A DNA stretch of 21,979 bases, taken from a virus. The stretch covers positions 1 through 21,979 of the IMG/VR virus record IMGVR_UViG_3300006028_000039. One strand, written 5' to 3'. The notes beneath the pieces were generated by a model, which had not been told where the DNA came from, searched no databases, and saw nothing but the letters and a program-made list of their open reading frames with translations. A program made the position numbers and the translations under genes. Below are positions 6,874 through 14,945 of the stretch, in pieces. Numbering within the stretch: the stretch's first letter is position 1; each line of letters starts with the position of its first letter.

Positions 6874-8151
6874 TCACTTAGTCGCTAGCTTTTTCTCCAG
6901 AGCGCGGATTCGCGCAGTCAGCTGGCCGATAACCTTCTGGTCCGTCGCCGTCGCGTTCGCGGAATTCCCGATGCTTGGGACAACGGAGTAAACCGGGTCG
7001 GCAGACGGGTCGGCCGTCAGCGTCACAGAGCTAATGACGTCCTGATAGGTAACTCCGGGCCGGACCTCTACCGTGACTATGTCACCTAGGTAATAGTCGC
7101 GGCCGAACGTCAGGAACGGGATATCAGCCACGGTCGCGTCAATGCTTGGGCCAAAGCCTCCGGCCGCGAGCGCTTGTTGAGCCGTGGCATTCAGGTTGTT
7201 CGCGTCCGTCTCGCCGGAGCTATCCGTATAAGCCTCAATCGCATTTAGGGCCGTCCGCGCGGCCGCAGTCTTCTGTACGAACGTAGTGGAGCCTCGCACA
7301 AGCGAGTCCGTAAGCGTCGGATCGGTCAGTGACAGGCTGACGGCCGTCAGGTTACCAAGGTCCCGGCTAAACCAGGCTTTGCCAGTAAGATTGCGCGGCA
7401 CATAGACGTCAAACTTAAGCCGCTTACCGGAGCGGTAGACCTGGACTCCCATCGCGGAGCCCGACTGCGCTATTAGTGCCCGGATCACATCCATGAGGTT
7501 GAGGCTTAGGTCCTGGAGGAACTTGACTGTATAGCTGACGAGGTTACCGCGCGAGGAGTCGGCCACGATATCCAGGAGTGAGTTCTTCCGGGCCGTAATA
7601 GCGCTCGGCCCAAGGTTGAGGTTCACATAGTGCTTAATGGCCGTCTCTAGCCGGACGGAGCTTACCGGGTCCGTGGCTCCAGCCGTCTGGGACGACCACG
7701 CCACGGCCGGATTAGGGTACGCAATCCGGTTCGCAACGAGGCCGAGGTAATCGGCTCCGCTCAGCGTAATGAACGGCCCGTTGACGGAGCCGGACCCGCT
7801 CCGCGAGCCCGGTATGGAATCCGTATAGCCGGGCTGCTCGCATTTACCGCCGAATACAAAGAGGCCGCGCCAGTTGATCTCCACGATAAAGTCTCCGGCC
7901 ATCATCTGAGCCCACAACGCGTCGGTATAGGGAACTACCATAGACCAGGAGCCGACCGCGTTGTAATAGAGCTGAGCCGTCAGCGTGACAAACTGGAGCG
8001 GGCCAAGCGCCACAAGCGAGCTATTGTAGAACTGGACGAGGACGGATTCCTGCGAGCCCGCCTGCGGAGGCACATAAGCCAGAGGCGGATTGAGTACTCC
8101 GCTCGCGGCGGATACGTTCTGGGTCCAGGCATCGACCGGGATGATTGCCAT
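6874..8151 (-). CDS. Gp37-like siphovirus tail protein, 425 aa
   Basis: The protein resembles the ReqiPepy6 Gp37-like family of tail proteins, which occupy the Tal/baseplate-hub position in actinophages. Seen: an early strand-rich region (SWSMVVPYTDALWAQMMAGD, WRGLFVFGGKCEQ), a central helical part with SLLDIV and FLQDLSLNLMDVIRALI, SGKRLKFDVYVPR, and a late YYLGDIVTVEV block typical of hub proteins. The tail (QKVIGQLTARIRALEKKLATK) is a short coiled coil. The ATG at 8151 overlaps the previous stop (TAATG), the same junction type as several neighbours; a GTG at 8166 is an alternative. It follows the Dit-like gene, as expected. Confidence 0.82.
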   Translation of the reverse strand: MAIIPVDAWTQNVSAASGVLNPPLAYVPPQAGSQESVLVQFYNSSLVALGPLQFVTLTAQLYYNAVGSWSMVVPYTDALWAQMMAGDFIVEINWRGLFVFGGKCEQPGYTDSIPGSRSGSGSVNGPFITLSGADYLGLVANRIAYPNPAVAWSSQTAGATDPVSSVRLETAIKHYVNLNLGPSAITARKNSLLDIVADSSRGNLVSYTVKFLQDLSLNLMDVIRALIAQSGSAMGVQVYRSGKRLKFDVYVPRNLTGKAWFSRDLGNLTAVSLSLTDPTLTDSLVRGSTTFVQKTAAARTALNAIEAYTDSSGETDANNLNATAQQALAAGGFGPSIDATVADIPFLTFGRDYYLGDIVTVEVRPGVTYQDVISSVTLTADPSADPVYSVVPSIGNSANATATDQKVIGQLTARIRALEKKLATK

Positions 8152-9044
8152 TATGCCCGCAGCCACCTATTCGTCCAGGTTACCGATATGCTGGTATTTA
8201 CCGTAGAGCCCGCCATAGTGATGTTAATCCGGTTGTCGCCGGCCATAAGGCTCCAGAGGTCCCGGAGCGTCGATAGCACAAGCTGGTCCCAGACGTTCGC
8301 GCTCGTTGTCAGGTTTACCGCGTACTGGGTTCCGGGCTTGGTCGTTACCTGAACTACCTGCCCGGCCGGGATAGAGGTATTCAGGGCCCATTGCCGGCCA
8401 GTCGTCAGGTTCTTAATTGTTGGGGTTCCGGGTCCGGTAATGTTCCAGATAGGCCAGGCCTGCGAGTTCCCCTGGTTCGTGATAACCGCATCGCCAAGGA
8501 TCGTCCCGCCCGTAATCGCGACCGGGAGGACCGGCAGGATTCCGGTCGCATTGTTGAGTGAGTAGACAAGGTTATTGGCAGCCAGGTCACTCCAGTATGG
8601 GTCCGGAGTCTGGAGCGTAAACGAGTAGAGGCAGGAGAACAATCCAACGTCCGGCGTATTCATCCCAGACGTACAGTAGACCGGAATCTGCCGCGTGGAG
8701 CCATCCGGCCTCTGGATCTGGATATAGCCCGGAGCCGGGAGCCCGTTCCGCCTATTGAAGAAGGCGCGCGTTAGCCGGTCCAGTATGTCATAGTAATCGT
8801 CCTGCGAGTCCGAGGCCGGGTAACCCACTCCAATAGCCAGCGCTATTGCGCCTGGCTGCGGCAGGACAAGGTTCGCATAAGCCGTCCCGTCAAGCATCGG
8901 AATGACCTGAAGCGCAGTCGGGAGTCCCTCAATACCAGCAATACCCGCGCAGGCATAGCCATTCGTCATTGACATGTCATTGAGGTCCCAGGTATTCCCG
9001 TCTGGGTCAATGTAGTAAATCCCGAGTGGGGTGACATCGCCCAT
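8151..9044 (-). CDS. Distal tail protein (Dit-like minor tail protein), 297 aa
   Basis: The gene immediately follows the tape measure, overlapping its stop by one base (TAATG), with GGAGG upstream of the ATG at 9044. Upstream in-frame starts (to 9212) give an Arg-rich shadow of the tape measure and are rejected. The first ~135 residues (GIYYIDPDGNTWDL to PVYCTSGMN) contain a NRRNGLPAPGYIQIQRPDGS segment, followed by FSFTLQTPDPYWSD-like text (here YSFTLQTPDPYWSDL), which is common in actinophage Dit/minor tail proteins. The C-terminal half is a galectin/jelly-roll-like region (ITNQGNSQAWPIWNITGPG, TIKNLTTGRQW). It would form the ring joining the tail tube to the tip. Confidence 0.82.
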   Translation of the reverse strand: MGDVTPLGIYYIDPDGNTWDLNDMSMTNGYACAGIAGIEGLPTALQVIPMLDGTAYANLVLPQPGAIALAIGVGYPASDSQDDYYDILDRLTRAFFNRRNGLPAPGYIQIQRPDGSTRQIPVYCTSGMNTPDVGLFSCLYSFTLQTPDPYWSDLAANNLVYSLNNATGILPVLPVAITGGTILGDAVITNQGNSQAWPIWNITGPGTPTIKNLTTGRQWALNTSIPAGQVVQVTTKPGTQYAVNLTTSANVWDQLVLSTLRDLWSLMAGDNRINITMAGSTVNTSISVTWTNRWLRA

Positions 9045-11749
9045 TAGGACCTCCGTCCCTGACGCTGTAGGCTGCCGTCCGTAATCGCCATTGCGGTAAA
9101 GGCCGACCGGACATGGCTCTCTATGGCGGCTCCGGTCAGGCCGTCGAAGTGAGCGTGATAAGCTACTGCGGAGCCGTCGCCTCCGCGTGGCCGGCCTCCG
9201 GGGCTGACCCATTCCGGCCCGCGCTCGCCAAACCTATACATTAGGCCGGTACCTAGGCCGAACCCGACGATGGGCTCTGTAACCGGGCCTCCGTCCGCGT
9301 AGCCGTGGCCGGAGCCTAGGGCTCCGAGCCCTGGCCCATAGACGTGCCTCGCGTAGTTAATGGCGGCTGCGATATTCGCGAGCGGGTCATAGATATTCCA
9401 GCTCGTGCCCGGTACGTGATAGGCGGCAAAGGTAGAGCCGATTACCTGCATAAGTCCCTTGGACGGGTCGCCTCGCTTAGCGTTTATGTCCCACAGGTTA
9501 ATGGCATTCGCATTGCCTCCGCTCTCCGTTTGCATCTGATAGAGGACCCGGCCAAGAAGAGCCTGGGACATACCAAGCATTGACAGAGCCTGGGACGCGA
9601 CTCCGGACCAGCGTGAGACTCCGCTACCGCCACCGCCTCCGATAAGGTGACTAAAGAAGCTGCCGAGAGAATGCCAAGCGGAGCTAACAAAGCTCGTTAG
9701 CTGACTCAGTACCGACTTATGAATGCCGGCCGCACTCGGGATATGGAGCCCTGGGATAAGTCCTCCGGCCGCGAATCGCTTGGTACGGATAGCCTCCATG
9801 AAATCGATCCCGTAATGGCTAACGGAATCAGCAGGCTGCATAAACTCACCGCGAGAGGCCCATATAGGCACATCGTCCGCGCGAGGTCCGGAGCCCCAGG
9901 GAATCAGGCCTCCTGATGCCTTCCCGTACTGGGACCGGAAAGCGGGCGAGGCTATTGACTGCTGGGCCGGTGCCATCTTGACGCCGACATTGATTGTGCG
10001 GTCATGGATTCCCGCGAGCGAGCCATTCACATTATCCCGGAAGCCATTGAACTTATTGGAGGCATCCCGGAGCTTGCCGCCGATACCGGGAATCCAGCCG
10101 AACGCCCAGGAGGCCGCCTGGAGTATCTTGCCGAATACCGTATGGACGACATCCCACATACCATTGATGGCATTCTTGATAAAGGTCATCCCGCTATGCC
10201 AGAGCCCGGTAATGAAGTTGATCGTATTGCTCCAGGCCTTGTGGATAGAGCCACAGACGGAGTTCCAGACGGACTCGATCTGATGCCCGGCCGCTACCCA
10301 GAAGTTGATAAACGCGCTCCACACCCTGTGAAGGAAATTGACCGTAGCCGACCACGCATTATGAATAGCGCCGCAAGTACGGTTCCAGGCTGCCTCGATC
10401 TGGTGGCCCGCGATTACCCAGAAGTTTATGAAGGCCGACCAGGCCCGGTGAATCGAGTTCGTCATTACGGTCCAGGCCGTCGCCATTGCATGCGTTACAT
10501 TGTTCCAGGTAACGGCCATCGAGTGGATGTTCTGGCTAAATCGGCCGGTCATATAAGCCGCAAGCTCCGTCAGGACCGCAAGCGCCCGGAGCACAAAGAC
10601 AATCAGCTGAACGAAAAAGTTAATCAGCTTAGCAAAGGCCTGTGGGTGCTGCGAGATTGTTGTGGCTATCTGGGTGATAGCGTTTGCTATCTCACGCATC
10701 CAGCTTGACACCTGGGGCGTAATGGCATTAAGCATCGCAGCAAAGGCGACGGCGATTGCCTGAATCGACTGCTGTACCTCTGGCTGACCGAAGGCCCGGA
10801 TAAACGTATCGGCAAACTGCCGGAACGGCCCGGCAATCGTATTAGCCGCGTGCTCGAATACCGGCGTCAGCTTATCCATAGTCTGCCGCGCGGTATTGAG
10901 TATGCTCTCTAGGACGTTAACCCAGGACTGCCCGATTATCTCAAGGTCCTCCATAACGCGGTCCTTGAGGCTCGTAAACGTCGCCACGACCTCGGGATTG
11001 CGGGCTGCGCCGATAGCCGCCATCCCTCCTATCATGCCGCCGAATCCCGCGACGATAAGGCCGCTTGTGGCCTCCGCAATAAACGGGAGCGCGAGCAGGC
11101 CCAGGGCTCCGGCGACGGCCATAGCCATCGGGCTCCCGGTAATCCCGCTCGCGGCCTGGCCGCCTGATCCTCCGGCTCCCGACCCAACCATCCCGATAGC
11201 ACCCAGCATACGGGTGGCGAGGCCGAGCCCGGCCTGGTCGCCGGTTTGATTGGCCTCGTGCTTTAGCAGGGCCAGCTGAGCGCGGGCCTCCACCGTATTG
11301 AACCGGACATCGATATTGCCGGCCTTCCTGGAGACAACGTCAAGCTCTTTCTCCAGGACTGCGATTTCCTTTAGCGCGGCATCCGACTTAATGTCAATGC
11401 CGATCTGCTTCTGGGATAGCGCGACTAGCTTAAGGCGTATCGCCTCCACCTTGCGGTCAACCGGGGAGGAGTCGCCGTCCAGCTTGACCTTTGGAAGCGT
11501 CTTGATAGCGGCCTCAATACGCTTCTTGAATGTGTCCGCGAATGCGCCTCCGGACCTCGCTCCCTCTGCGGCCATCTCCGGCCGCTTACGGCCCATCTCA
11601 TCGACAATGCCCTTGGAGAGCCTCTGGCCGTATTCCTTCCCGATCGCATCAGAGGACGGAATGAGGTCAGCCGCAAGCTTGCGGTTCCAGCCGCGAGCGT
11701 CCGGGACTACGCCAACGGCGACGGAGCCTACAAAAATCTCGTCAGCCAT
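9044..11749 (-). CDS. Tape measure protein with lytic transglycosylase domain, 901 aa
   Basis: This is the longest tail gene after the chaperones. It has a charged helical N-terminus, a glycine-rich hydrophobic region (about residues 205-250), and a long helical, Trp-rich middle with tandem repeats. A GGGGG linker near 705 leads to an SLT-like domain (about 711-820). There LYQMQTESGG places the likely catalytic Glu at 742, followed by GDPSKGLMQVI and YDPLANIAAAINYA, both typical of lysozyme-like transglycosylases. The product sets tail length and probably cuts peptidoglycan during DNA entry. The ATG at 11749 overlaps the chaperone T frame by 8 bp and has GAAGAGGA upstream. At about 3 residues per 4.5 angstroms, a tail of roughly 130 nm would be expected if the whole helix spans the tube. 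Confidence 0.95.
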   Translation of the reverse strand: MADEIFVGSVAVGVVPDARGWNRKLAADLIPSSDAIGKEYGQRLSKGIVDEMGRKRPEMAAEGARSGGAFADTFKKRIEAAIKTLPKVKLDGDSSPVDRKVEAIRLKLVALSQKQIGIDIKSDAALKEIAVLEKELDVVSRKAGNIDVRFNTVEARAQLALLKHEANQTGDQAGLGLATRMLGAIGMVGSGAGGSGGQAASGITGSPMAMAVAGALGLLALPFIAEATSGLIVAGFGGMIGGMAAIGAARNPEVVATFTSLKDRVMEDLEIIGQSWVNVLESILNTARQTMDKLTPVFEHAANTIAGPFRQFADTFIRAFGQPEVQQSIQAIAVAFAAMLNAITPQVSSWMREIANAITQIATTISQHPQAFAKLINFFVQLIVFVLRALAVLTELAAYMTGRFSQNIHSMAVTWNNVTHAMATAWTVMTNSIHRAWSAFINFWVIAGHQIEAAWNRTCGAIHNAWSATVNFLHRVWSAFINFWVAAGHQIESVWNSVCGSIHKAWSNTINFITGLWHSGMTFIKNAINGMWDVVHTVFGKILQAASWAFGWIPGIGGKLRDASNKFNGFRDNVNGSLAGIHDRTINVGVKMAPAQQSIASPAFRSQYGKASGGLIPWGSGPRADDVPIWASRGEFMQPADSVSHYGIDFMEAIRTKRFAAGGLIPGLHIPSAAGIHKSVLSQLTSFVSSAWHSLGSFFSHLIGGGGGSGVSRWSGVASQALSMLGMSQALLGRVLYQMQTESGGNANAINLWDINAKRGDPSKGLMQVIGSTFAAYHVPGTSWNIYDPLANIAAAINYARHVYGPGLGALGSGHGYADGGPVTEPIVGFGLGTGLMYRFGERGPEWVSPGGRPRGGDGSAVAYHAHFDGLTGAAIESHVRSAFTAMAITDGSLQRQGRRS
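10211..10450 (-). repeat. Tandem 120-bp (40-residue) repeat inside the tape measure gene
   Basis: Residues 434-473 and 474-513 of the tape measure are near copies: HRAWSAFINFWVIAGHQIEA against HRVWSAFINFWVAAGHQIES, followed by AWNRTCGAIHNAWSATVNF against VWNSVCGSIHKAWSNTINF. Each half shares a 20-residue IHxAWSxxxNF pattern. The DNA copies begin exactly 120 bases apart but are diverged. Such units are a plausible way to change tail length in steps. Confidence 0.8.
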
Positions 11750-12559
11750 TTCCTCTTCCCGTCATCCGGTCTAGCACGTCCTGTACGTCCTCGTCCGGGA
11801 CATCGCGCAGCCTAGGGTCTAGGGTCCGTACGATATCCAGGTTCAGGACCCTAGCGGGCTTCCTACGGCTCGCTCCGGGCCTCCGGACCGGCTCCGGCCT
11901 AGGGACCTTAGAGTCTGTCCGGCTCTGGACCTGGACCCAGGTAAGGTTGCGCACCTCGTCTATGAGTAGGGCCAGTAGCGACTCTAGGCTGGACCACGAT
12001 GCGCGCTCCGGCTCGAACTCCCTGGAGAATAGCTCATCCTCCGGGATTGAATTCCGCATCGCGGTTGCCAAGGCACTCTCCGGTGGAAGATGGTCCACAA
12101 GGACCAGAAGCCGTCGCCACGATAGCCCGGCTCCCAGCTCGCGGAAGTCGGTGTGATAATAACGCTGGAGATCTGCTTCTATCTCCTCCGGGAACGCTTG
12201 CGTGAGCTGCCAGGCCTGGATGATTTTCCCATCGTCATCCGGGCCTTGTGGCCGCAGGTCTGGAAGATCGCCTCAATCTGGAAGTTCTCCAGATCAGCAT
12301 CGACCCACGCGCCGAACTCCTCTTTGTCCGCGATTACCTCCTGGGCCCATTGTTCCCAGTCGCCGGTAGAGGCCGCACGCATAGCCGTACTCGACCAGGA
12401 GGCCGCGTGGCTAATGTGAATAACCACGCCGTCAATCCGGACTGATGTAGGCTCGCCCACGCGTTCCGCGCGGAGCTTATCGCCCACGAGGTCTAGGTCA
12501 AGGTCTACTTCCTCCGGGCCGTCATCCTCTAGCTCGCTGCCGAGCGGGCTGACGCTCAC
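11742..12559 (-). CDS. Tail assembly chaperone GT fusion made by -1 frameshift
   Basis: The fusion reads gene G from the GTG at 12559 through the slippery site at 12230-12224. It then moves back one base and continues in the T frame from 12224 to the TGA at 11742-11744. This gives about 272 residues: 112 from G and 160 from T. After the slip the protein reads GKIIQAWQLTQAF, then YYHTDFRELGAGLSWRRLLV, a very typical chaperone T segment. The T frame is open back past the slippery site with no convincing start of its own. The C-terminus is basic then acidic (SRRKPARVLNLD to DVPDEDVQDVLDRM). Like lambda gpGT, it should bind the tape measure protein and recruit major tail protein during tail assembly. 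Confidence 0.88.
12179..12559 (-). CDS. Tail assembly chaperone G-like protein, 126 aa
   Basis: The GTG at 12559 overlaps the major tail protein stop (GTGA). An upstream in-frame ATG at 12598 would place 13 out-of-character residues in front. The protein is acidic at the start (ELEDDGPEEVDLDLDLVGDK), has a helical core (WEQWAQEVIADKEEFGAWVD, then NFQIEAIF), and ends after the slippery codons in a basic tail (SSRPGSSRKRSRRR). That tail looks like read-out of a frame not under selection. Most ribosomes would make this short form and a minority the GT fusion. Position between major tail protein and tape measure is the standard one for this gene. Confidence 0.88.
   Translation of the reverse strand: MSVSPLGSELEDDGPEEVDLDLDLVGDKLRAERVGEPTSVRIDGVVIHISHAASWSSTAMRAASTGDWEQWAQEVIADKEEFGAWVDADLENFQIEAIFQTCGHKARMTMGKSSRPGSSRKRSRRR
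12224..12230 (-). promoter_or_regulatory. Programmed -1 ribosomal frameshift slippery site GGGAAAA
   Basis: On the minus strand the zero frame reads ATG GGA AAA TCA, so the heptamer is G GGA AAA, a perfect X XXY YYZ site close to the GGGAAAG of lambda G-T. The zero frame stops about 50 bases later, and the -1 frame continues for 160 codons up to the tape measure start. Confidence 0.88.
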
Positions 12560-13230
12560 GTGAAGTATCCCGTCATGTCCTTGCCGTAATCGATCCACCG
12601 CTTGGCGACGTAGATAGAGCCCGATACGTTACCGGGGTACATCGTGACGGTTAGGTCCGTCCCGGTAACGTCGGCCTGCTGGATCTGGTCGTTGCCGCGA
12701 GCGGTAACCTTGACGTTGGGCGCGTACAGGCGCATCTTCTTCACGCCATCGAATGAGTCCCAGATCATCGCATAGCGGTTGTCCGCAGGCGGGTCCGGGA
12801 TCGTGTAGCTGGCGATGAACGGCGTGACGGTGGCGGCCTTGAGAGGCGAGGTCGTGACCGGGAATACCGGCACGTCATCGTAAAGGCTCCGGACGTACGG
12901 ATTGAGGTATTCCAGGCAGGTCATCTGGACGCTCTTGGAGCCTCCGGTCAGGATCGTCCGGATAGGCGTCAGGGTACCGGCCGCCGGAATGTCCTTGACC
13001 GTCTCGTCCAGCTTGAAGATGTAGCCGGAGGTATCGATCCACCCCATACAGTAGTAGCCGGTAAGGGTGGTGATATCCTCAAACCCGGTAACCGGGCCTG
13101 CGGTATTCTGGGCCGCGAGCCAGCAGATTACGTCTCCGGCCGCGTAGAGGAGTGAGTTGTCCTTCTGCTTTCCTGGCCCTGCGACGAGAGGGTTTACAGC
13201 GTCGAATTCCTCGACATCGTTTGACACCAT
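12556..13230 (-). CDS. Major tail (tube) protein, 224 aa
   Basis: The gene sits between tail terminator and chaperones, the expected place for the tube subunit. The ATG at 13230 has a near-perfect AGGAGGA directly upstream, in keeping with a highly expressed protein. The sequence is beta-rich: FEDITTLTGYYCMGWIDTSG near residue 49, an ILTGGSKSVQMTCLEYLNP strand pair (92-112), and IASYTIPDPPADNRYAMIWDSF with KKMRLYAPNVKVTARG (139-178), a typical actinophage tube pattern. The end (IYVAKRWIDYGKDMTGYFT) overlaps the chaperone start. Subunits stack as rings around the tape measure. Confidence 0.88.
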   Translation of the reverse strand: MVSNDVEEFDAVNPLVAGPGKQKDNSLLYAAGDVICWLAAQNTAGPVTGFEDITTLTGYYCMGWIDTSGYIFKLDETVKDIPAAGTLTPIRTILTGGSKSVQMTCLEYLNPYVRSLYDDVPVFPVTTSPLKAATVTPFIASYTIPDPPADNRYAMIWDSFDGVKKMRLYAPNVKVTARGNDQIQQADVTGTDLTVTMYPGNVSGSIYVAKRWIDYGKDMTGYFT

Positions 13231-13235
13231 TCCTC

Positions 13236-13628
13236 CTAGGAATGTATCTGGATCTCATAGGTTGCGGAATAACGGACGTAAGCTGGGTTCACCTCCGGGA
13301 CCTGTCTTGGGCCGCTAATGACGGACGTATTCTGTATCACCCCATTCGGTACGGTCTGGCTCATGAATCCCATTACATGAGACTGGATCCTCCGCGCCGC
13401 AGAAGATATGTTCCCTGTATCGGTCTTTGGGCCGAACAAGTCAACGTCCACAATCGGACGGTCGATATAGATGTCACGGTTAGCTCCGGAGATCCGGTGG
13501 ACCCGGCAGATAATCATGTCAGAGTCCCCGGCCGGGAGGACCGTAACAAAGCGAATGTCAGGCTCTAGCGGCACAAGCGCATAGAGCAGCGCTGACTCCG
13601 CGTCCGGGAAGATATTGACTATTGTCAT
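13236..13628 (-). CDS. Tail terminator protein, 130 aa
   Basis: The ATG at 13628 overlaps the previous stop (ATGA). The sequence follows the tail terminator pattern: an N-terminal DAESALLYALVPLEPDIRFV, a DMIICRVHRISG strand, DRPIVDVDLFG, a helix (SSAARRIQSHVMGFM), and a final VRYSATYEIQIHS strand. Such proteins cap the tail tube where it meets the head. It is the last connector-module gene before the major tail protein, five bases downstream. Confidence 0.85.
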   Translation of the reverse strand: MTIVNIFPDAESALLYALVPLEPDIRFVTVLPAGDSDMIICRVHRISGANRDIYIDRPIVDVDLFGPKTDTGNISSAARRIQSHVMGFMSQTVPNGVIQNTSVISGPRQVPEVNPAYVRYSATYEIQIHS

Positions 13629-13954
13629 CGGAGCCTCCGGAACGCCGCGAGCCTAAGAATGTGAATCGGCTCGCGGCCTCTATGGCCGAACTCTACCCAG
13701 TAGGCTTCCGGGGAGTCGTTGAATACAATGGCCTCCGCACGGTCGTGCGTCGCGCCTCCGTGGGCGTGGCTCCGGACGTGGAAGCTCGCCTTATAGCGTC
13801 CCCGGTGCGGGTCCTTCGCATCGTGGCTTACTGGAGCTGCCGCCTCCGCGCGAGCCCGTATGCGCTCCGCTACCTTTACCATTGCCGTTTCCATAAACGG
13901 AGCCCGGAGCATACGGCCGACTCCGATGTGATCCGGATTGTAGCGCGCGGTCAC
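13625..13954 (-). CDS. HK97 gp10-like neck/tail completion protein, 109 aa
   Basis: The start is the GTG at 13954, overlapping the stopper gene stop (GTGA). A helix with VAERIRARAEAAAPV is followed by GRYKASFHVRSH, AEAIVFNDSPEAYWVEFGHRG and a basic end (HILRLAAFRRLR). The AAPVxxxxxxGRYKxSF and A-x-x-VEFG patterns are typical of the HK97 gp10-like family at this position. It probably acts at the neck while head and tail join. It lies between stopper and tail terminator. Confidence 0.85.
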   Translation of the reverse strand: MTARYNPDHIGVGRMLRAPFMETAMVKVAERIRARAEAAAPVSHDAKDPHRGRYKASFHVRSHAHGGATHDRAEAIVFNDSPEAYWVEFGHRGREPIHILRLAAFRRLR

Positions 13955-14292
13955 GACGAGACTCCGGTGATCTTTGACGCGCTTACCTGGACCGGCGCAG
14001 TATTCCCGGAGAATGGCGATTGCCAGGCCTGCGGGACTCCCCGGACCTCATACTCAATATCATCCACGACGATCGCATCAATATAGCTGATATCGGTACC
14101 AGCCGGGAGGAACACGGTAATGTCACTCGTCAGCCGGTCGGCAAACTGTAGCTCCTCACCGCTCCCGCCCGGCTGTACCGCGCAAGGCGAGACATTCTCC
14201 TCCACGAACGCGGTGGTGTCATTCCCGTACTCGTTCTGGCCGGAGACATAACGTCGCCGGAGCGTGACCGTCTGGCCGTAGGTAAACGGCAT
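13951..14292 (-). CDS. Head-to-tail stopper, 113 aa
   Basis: The sequence has the stopper pattern: YGQTVTLRRRYVSG at the start, NEYGNDTTAFVEENVSPCAVQPGG, a FLPAGTDISYIDAIVVDD strand-loop-strand, and an end EYEVRGVPQAWQSPFSGNTA. Such proteins close the portal channel after packaging and form the head side of the neck. The ATG at 14292 lies within the extended reading frame of the connector gene, giving an unusual 163-bp overlap discussed under the findings. Confidence 0.87.
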   Translation of the reverse strand: MPFTYGQTVTLRRRYVSGQNEYGNDTTAFVEENVSPCAVQPGGSGEELQFADRLTSDITVFLPAGTDISYIDAIVVDDIEYEVRGVPQAWQSPFSGNTAPVQVSASKITGVSS

Positions 14293-14936
14293 AACATCCT
14301 GACCTTGATCGTTCCCTGCGTCTTGCGGTAATCCGACAGGGAGGTCTTCATGCCGGCATCCACAAGCGCAGCGCTAAGCCCGGCTCCGCTTGTCCGGCGC
14401 ATCGAGTAGCTATAGGCTCCAATCGATTCTGACGCGAGCGTGGCAGACATTGTCGGAGTCGCTAGCTCCGAGATAATGGCAGTACAGAGGACGGCCACAA
14501 CGTCATCTGGGGATTCGACGTAGCCGTGCGATCCCACAACCCGGAAGGACCCGCCCCACCAGAGCGTCTCCTCGTACCAGAATTCAGGCAGGTTAATGAT
14601 CCCGGACTGAGACGGGTTCATTACGGTGACTGTGTCGATGTCATCGAAGTGGTACCAGGTTACCGGGATATCCGGGATACCAGGGACCCCAGAGAGCGCA
14701 AGGACGGAATCCACAGAAGCCACGGGCCTCCAGGGAAGGACAATAATGCCGCCGTCCGCGTGAATGGTAATTGTGTCGGCACTGTACCAGGTAAAGTCCT
14801 CGCGGCAGTAGCGCCGGATGATTGCTGAGCCGTCGCGGAGGAGTGCGTCAACGCGCGCCATTTCCGTCTGGTTCAGGTTGCGGCCTAGCCTCGCCACGAT
14901 ATCATCCGGCGAGGCGAGGCTAGGCAGCGAGCCCAT
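14130..14936 (-). CDS. Head-to-tail connector (adaptor) protein, with an extended 3' end
   Basis: The ATG at 14936 has GGGAGG six bases upstream. The first ~212 residues look like an actinophage connector: SLASPDDIVARLGRNLNQTE, a helix, RYCREDFTWYSAD near residue 42, IVLPWRPVASVDSVL, then GSHGYVESPDDVVAVLCTAI and a C-terminal helix SDYRKTQGTIKVRM. This family docks on the portal after packaging. From residue 214 the frame runs on for 55 more residues, rich in Arg and Ser, inside the stopper gene. That part reads like the wrong frame of the stopper and includes two TTA codons. The likely intended end is near 14292; see the finding on stop loss. Confidence 0.82.
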   Translation of the reverse strand: MGSLPSLASPDDIVARLGRNLNQTEMARVDALLRDGSAIIRRYCREDFTWYSADTITIHADGGIIVLPWRPVASVDSVLALSGVPGIPDIPVTWYHFDDIDTVTVMNPSQSGIINLPEFWYEETLWWGGSFRVVGSHGYVESPDDVVAVLCTAIISELATPTMSATLASESIGAYSYSMRRTSGAGLSAALVDAGMKTSLSDYRKTQGTIKVRMLCRLPTARRSRSGDVMSPARTSTGMTPPRSWRRMSRLARYSRAGAVRSYSLPTG

Positions 14937-14945
14937 GAGACCTCC

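Noticed and set aside
9044-9212. Longer start (9212) for the Dit-like protein
   Set aside because: The extra 56 residues are Arg-rich out-of-frame reading of the tape measure end. The TAATG start at 9044 has GGAGG upstream and matches other junctions.
10004-10708. + strand ORF of 234 codons inside the tape measure gene
   Set aside because: It is antisense to a clear tape measure protein and has no domain pattern; the long opening reflects GC-rich codon use.
13152-14086. + strand ORFs of 138 and 154 codons opposite tail terminator and neck genes
   Set aside because: Both are antisense to well-supported, coupled head-tail genes and look like shadows.
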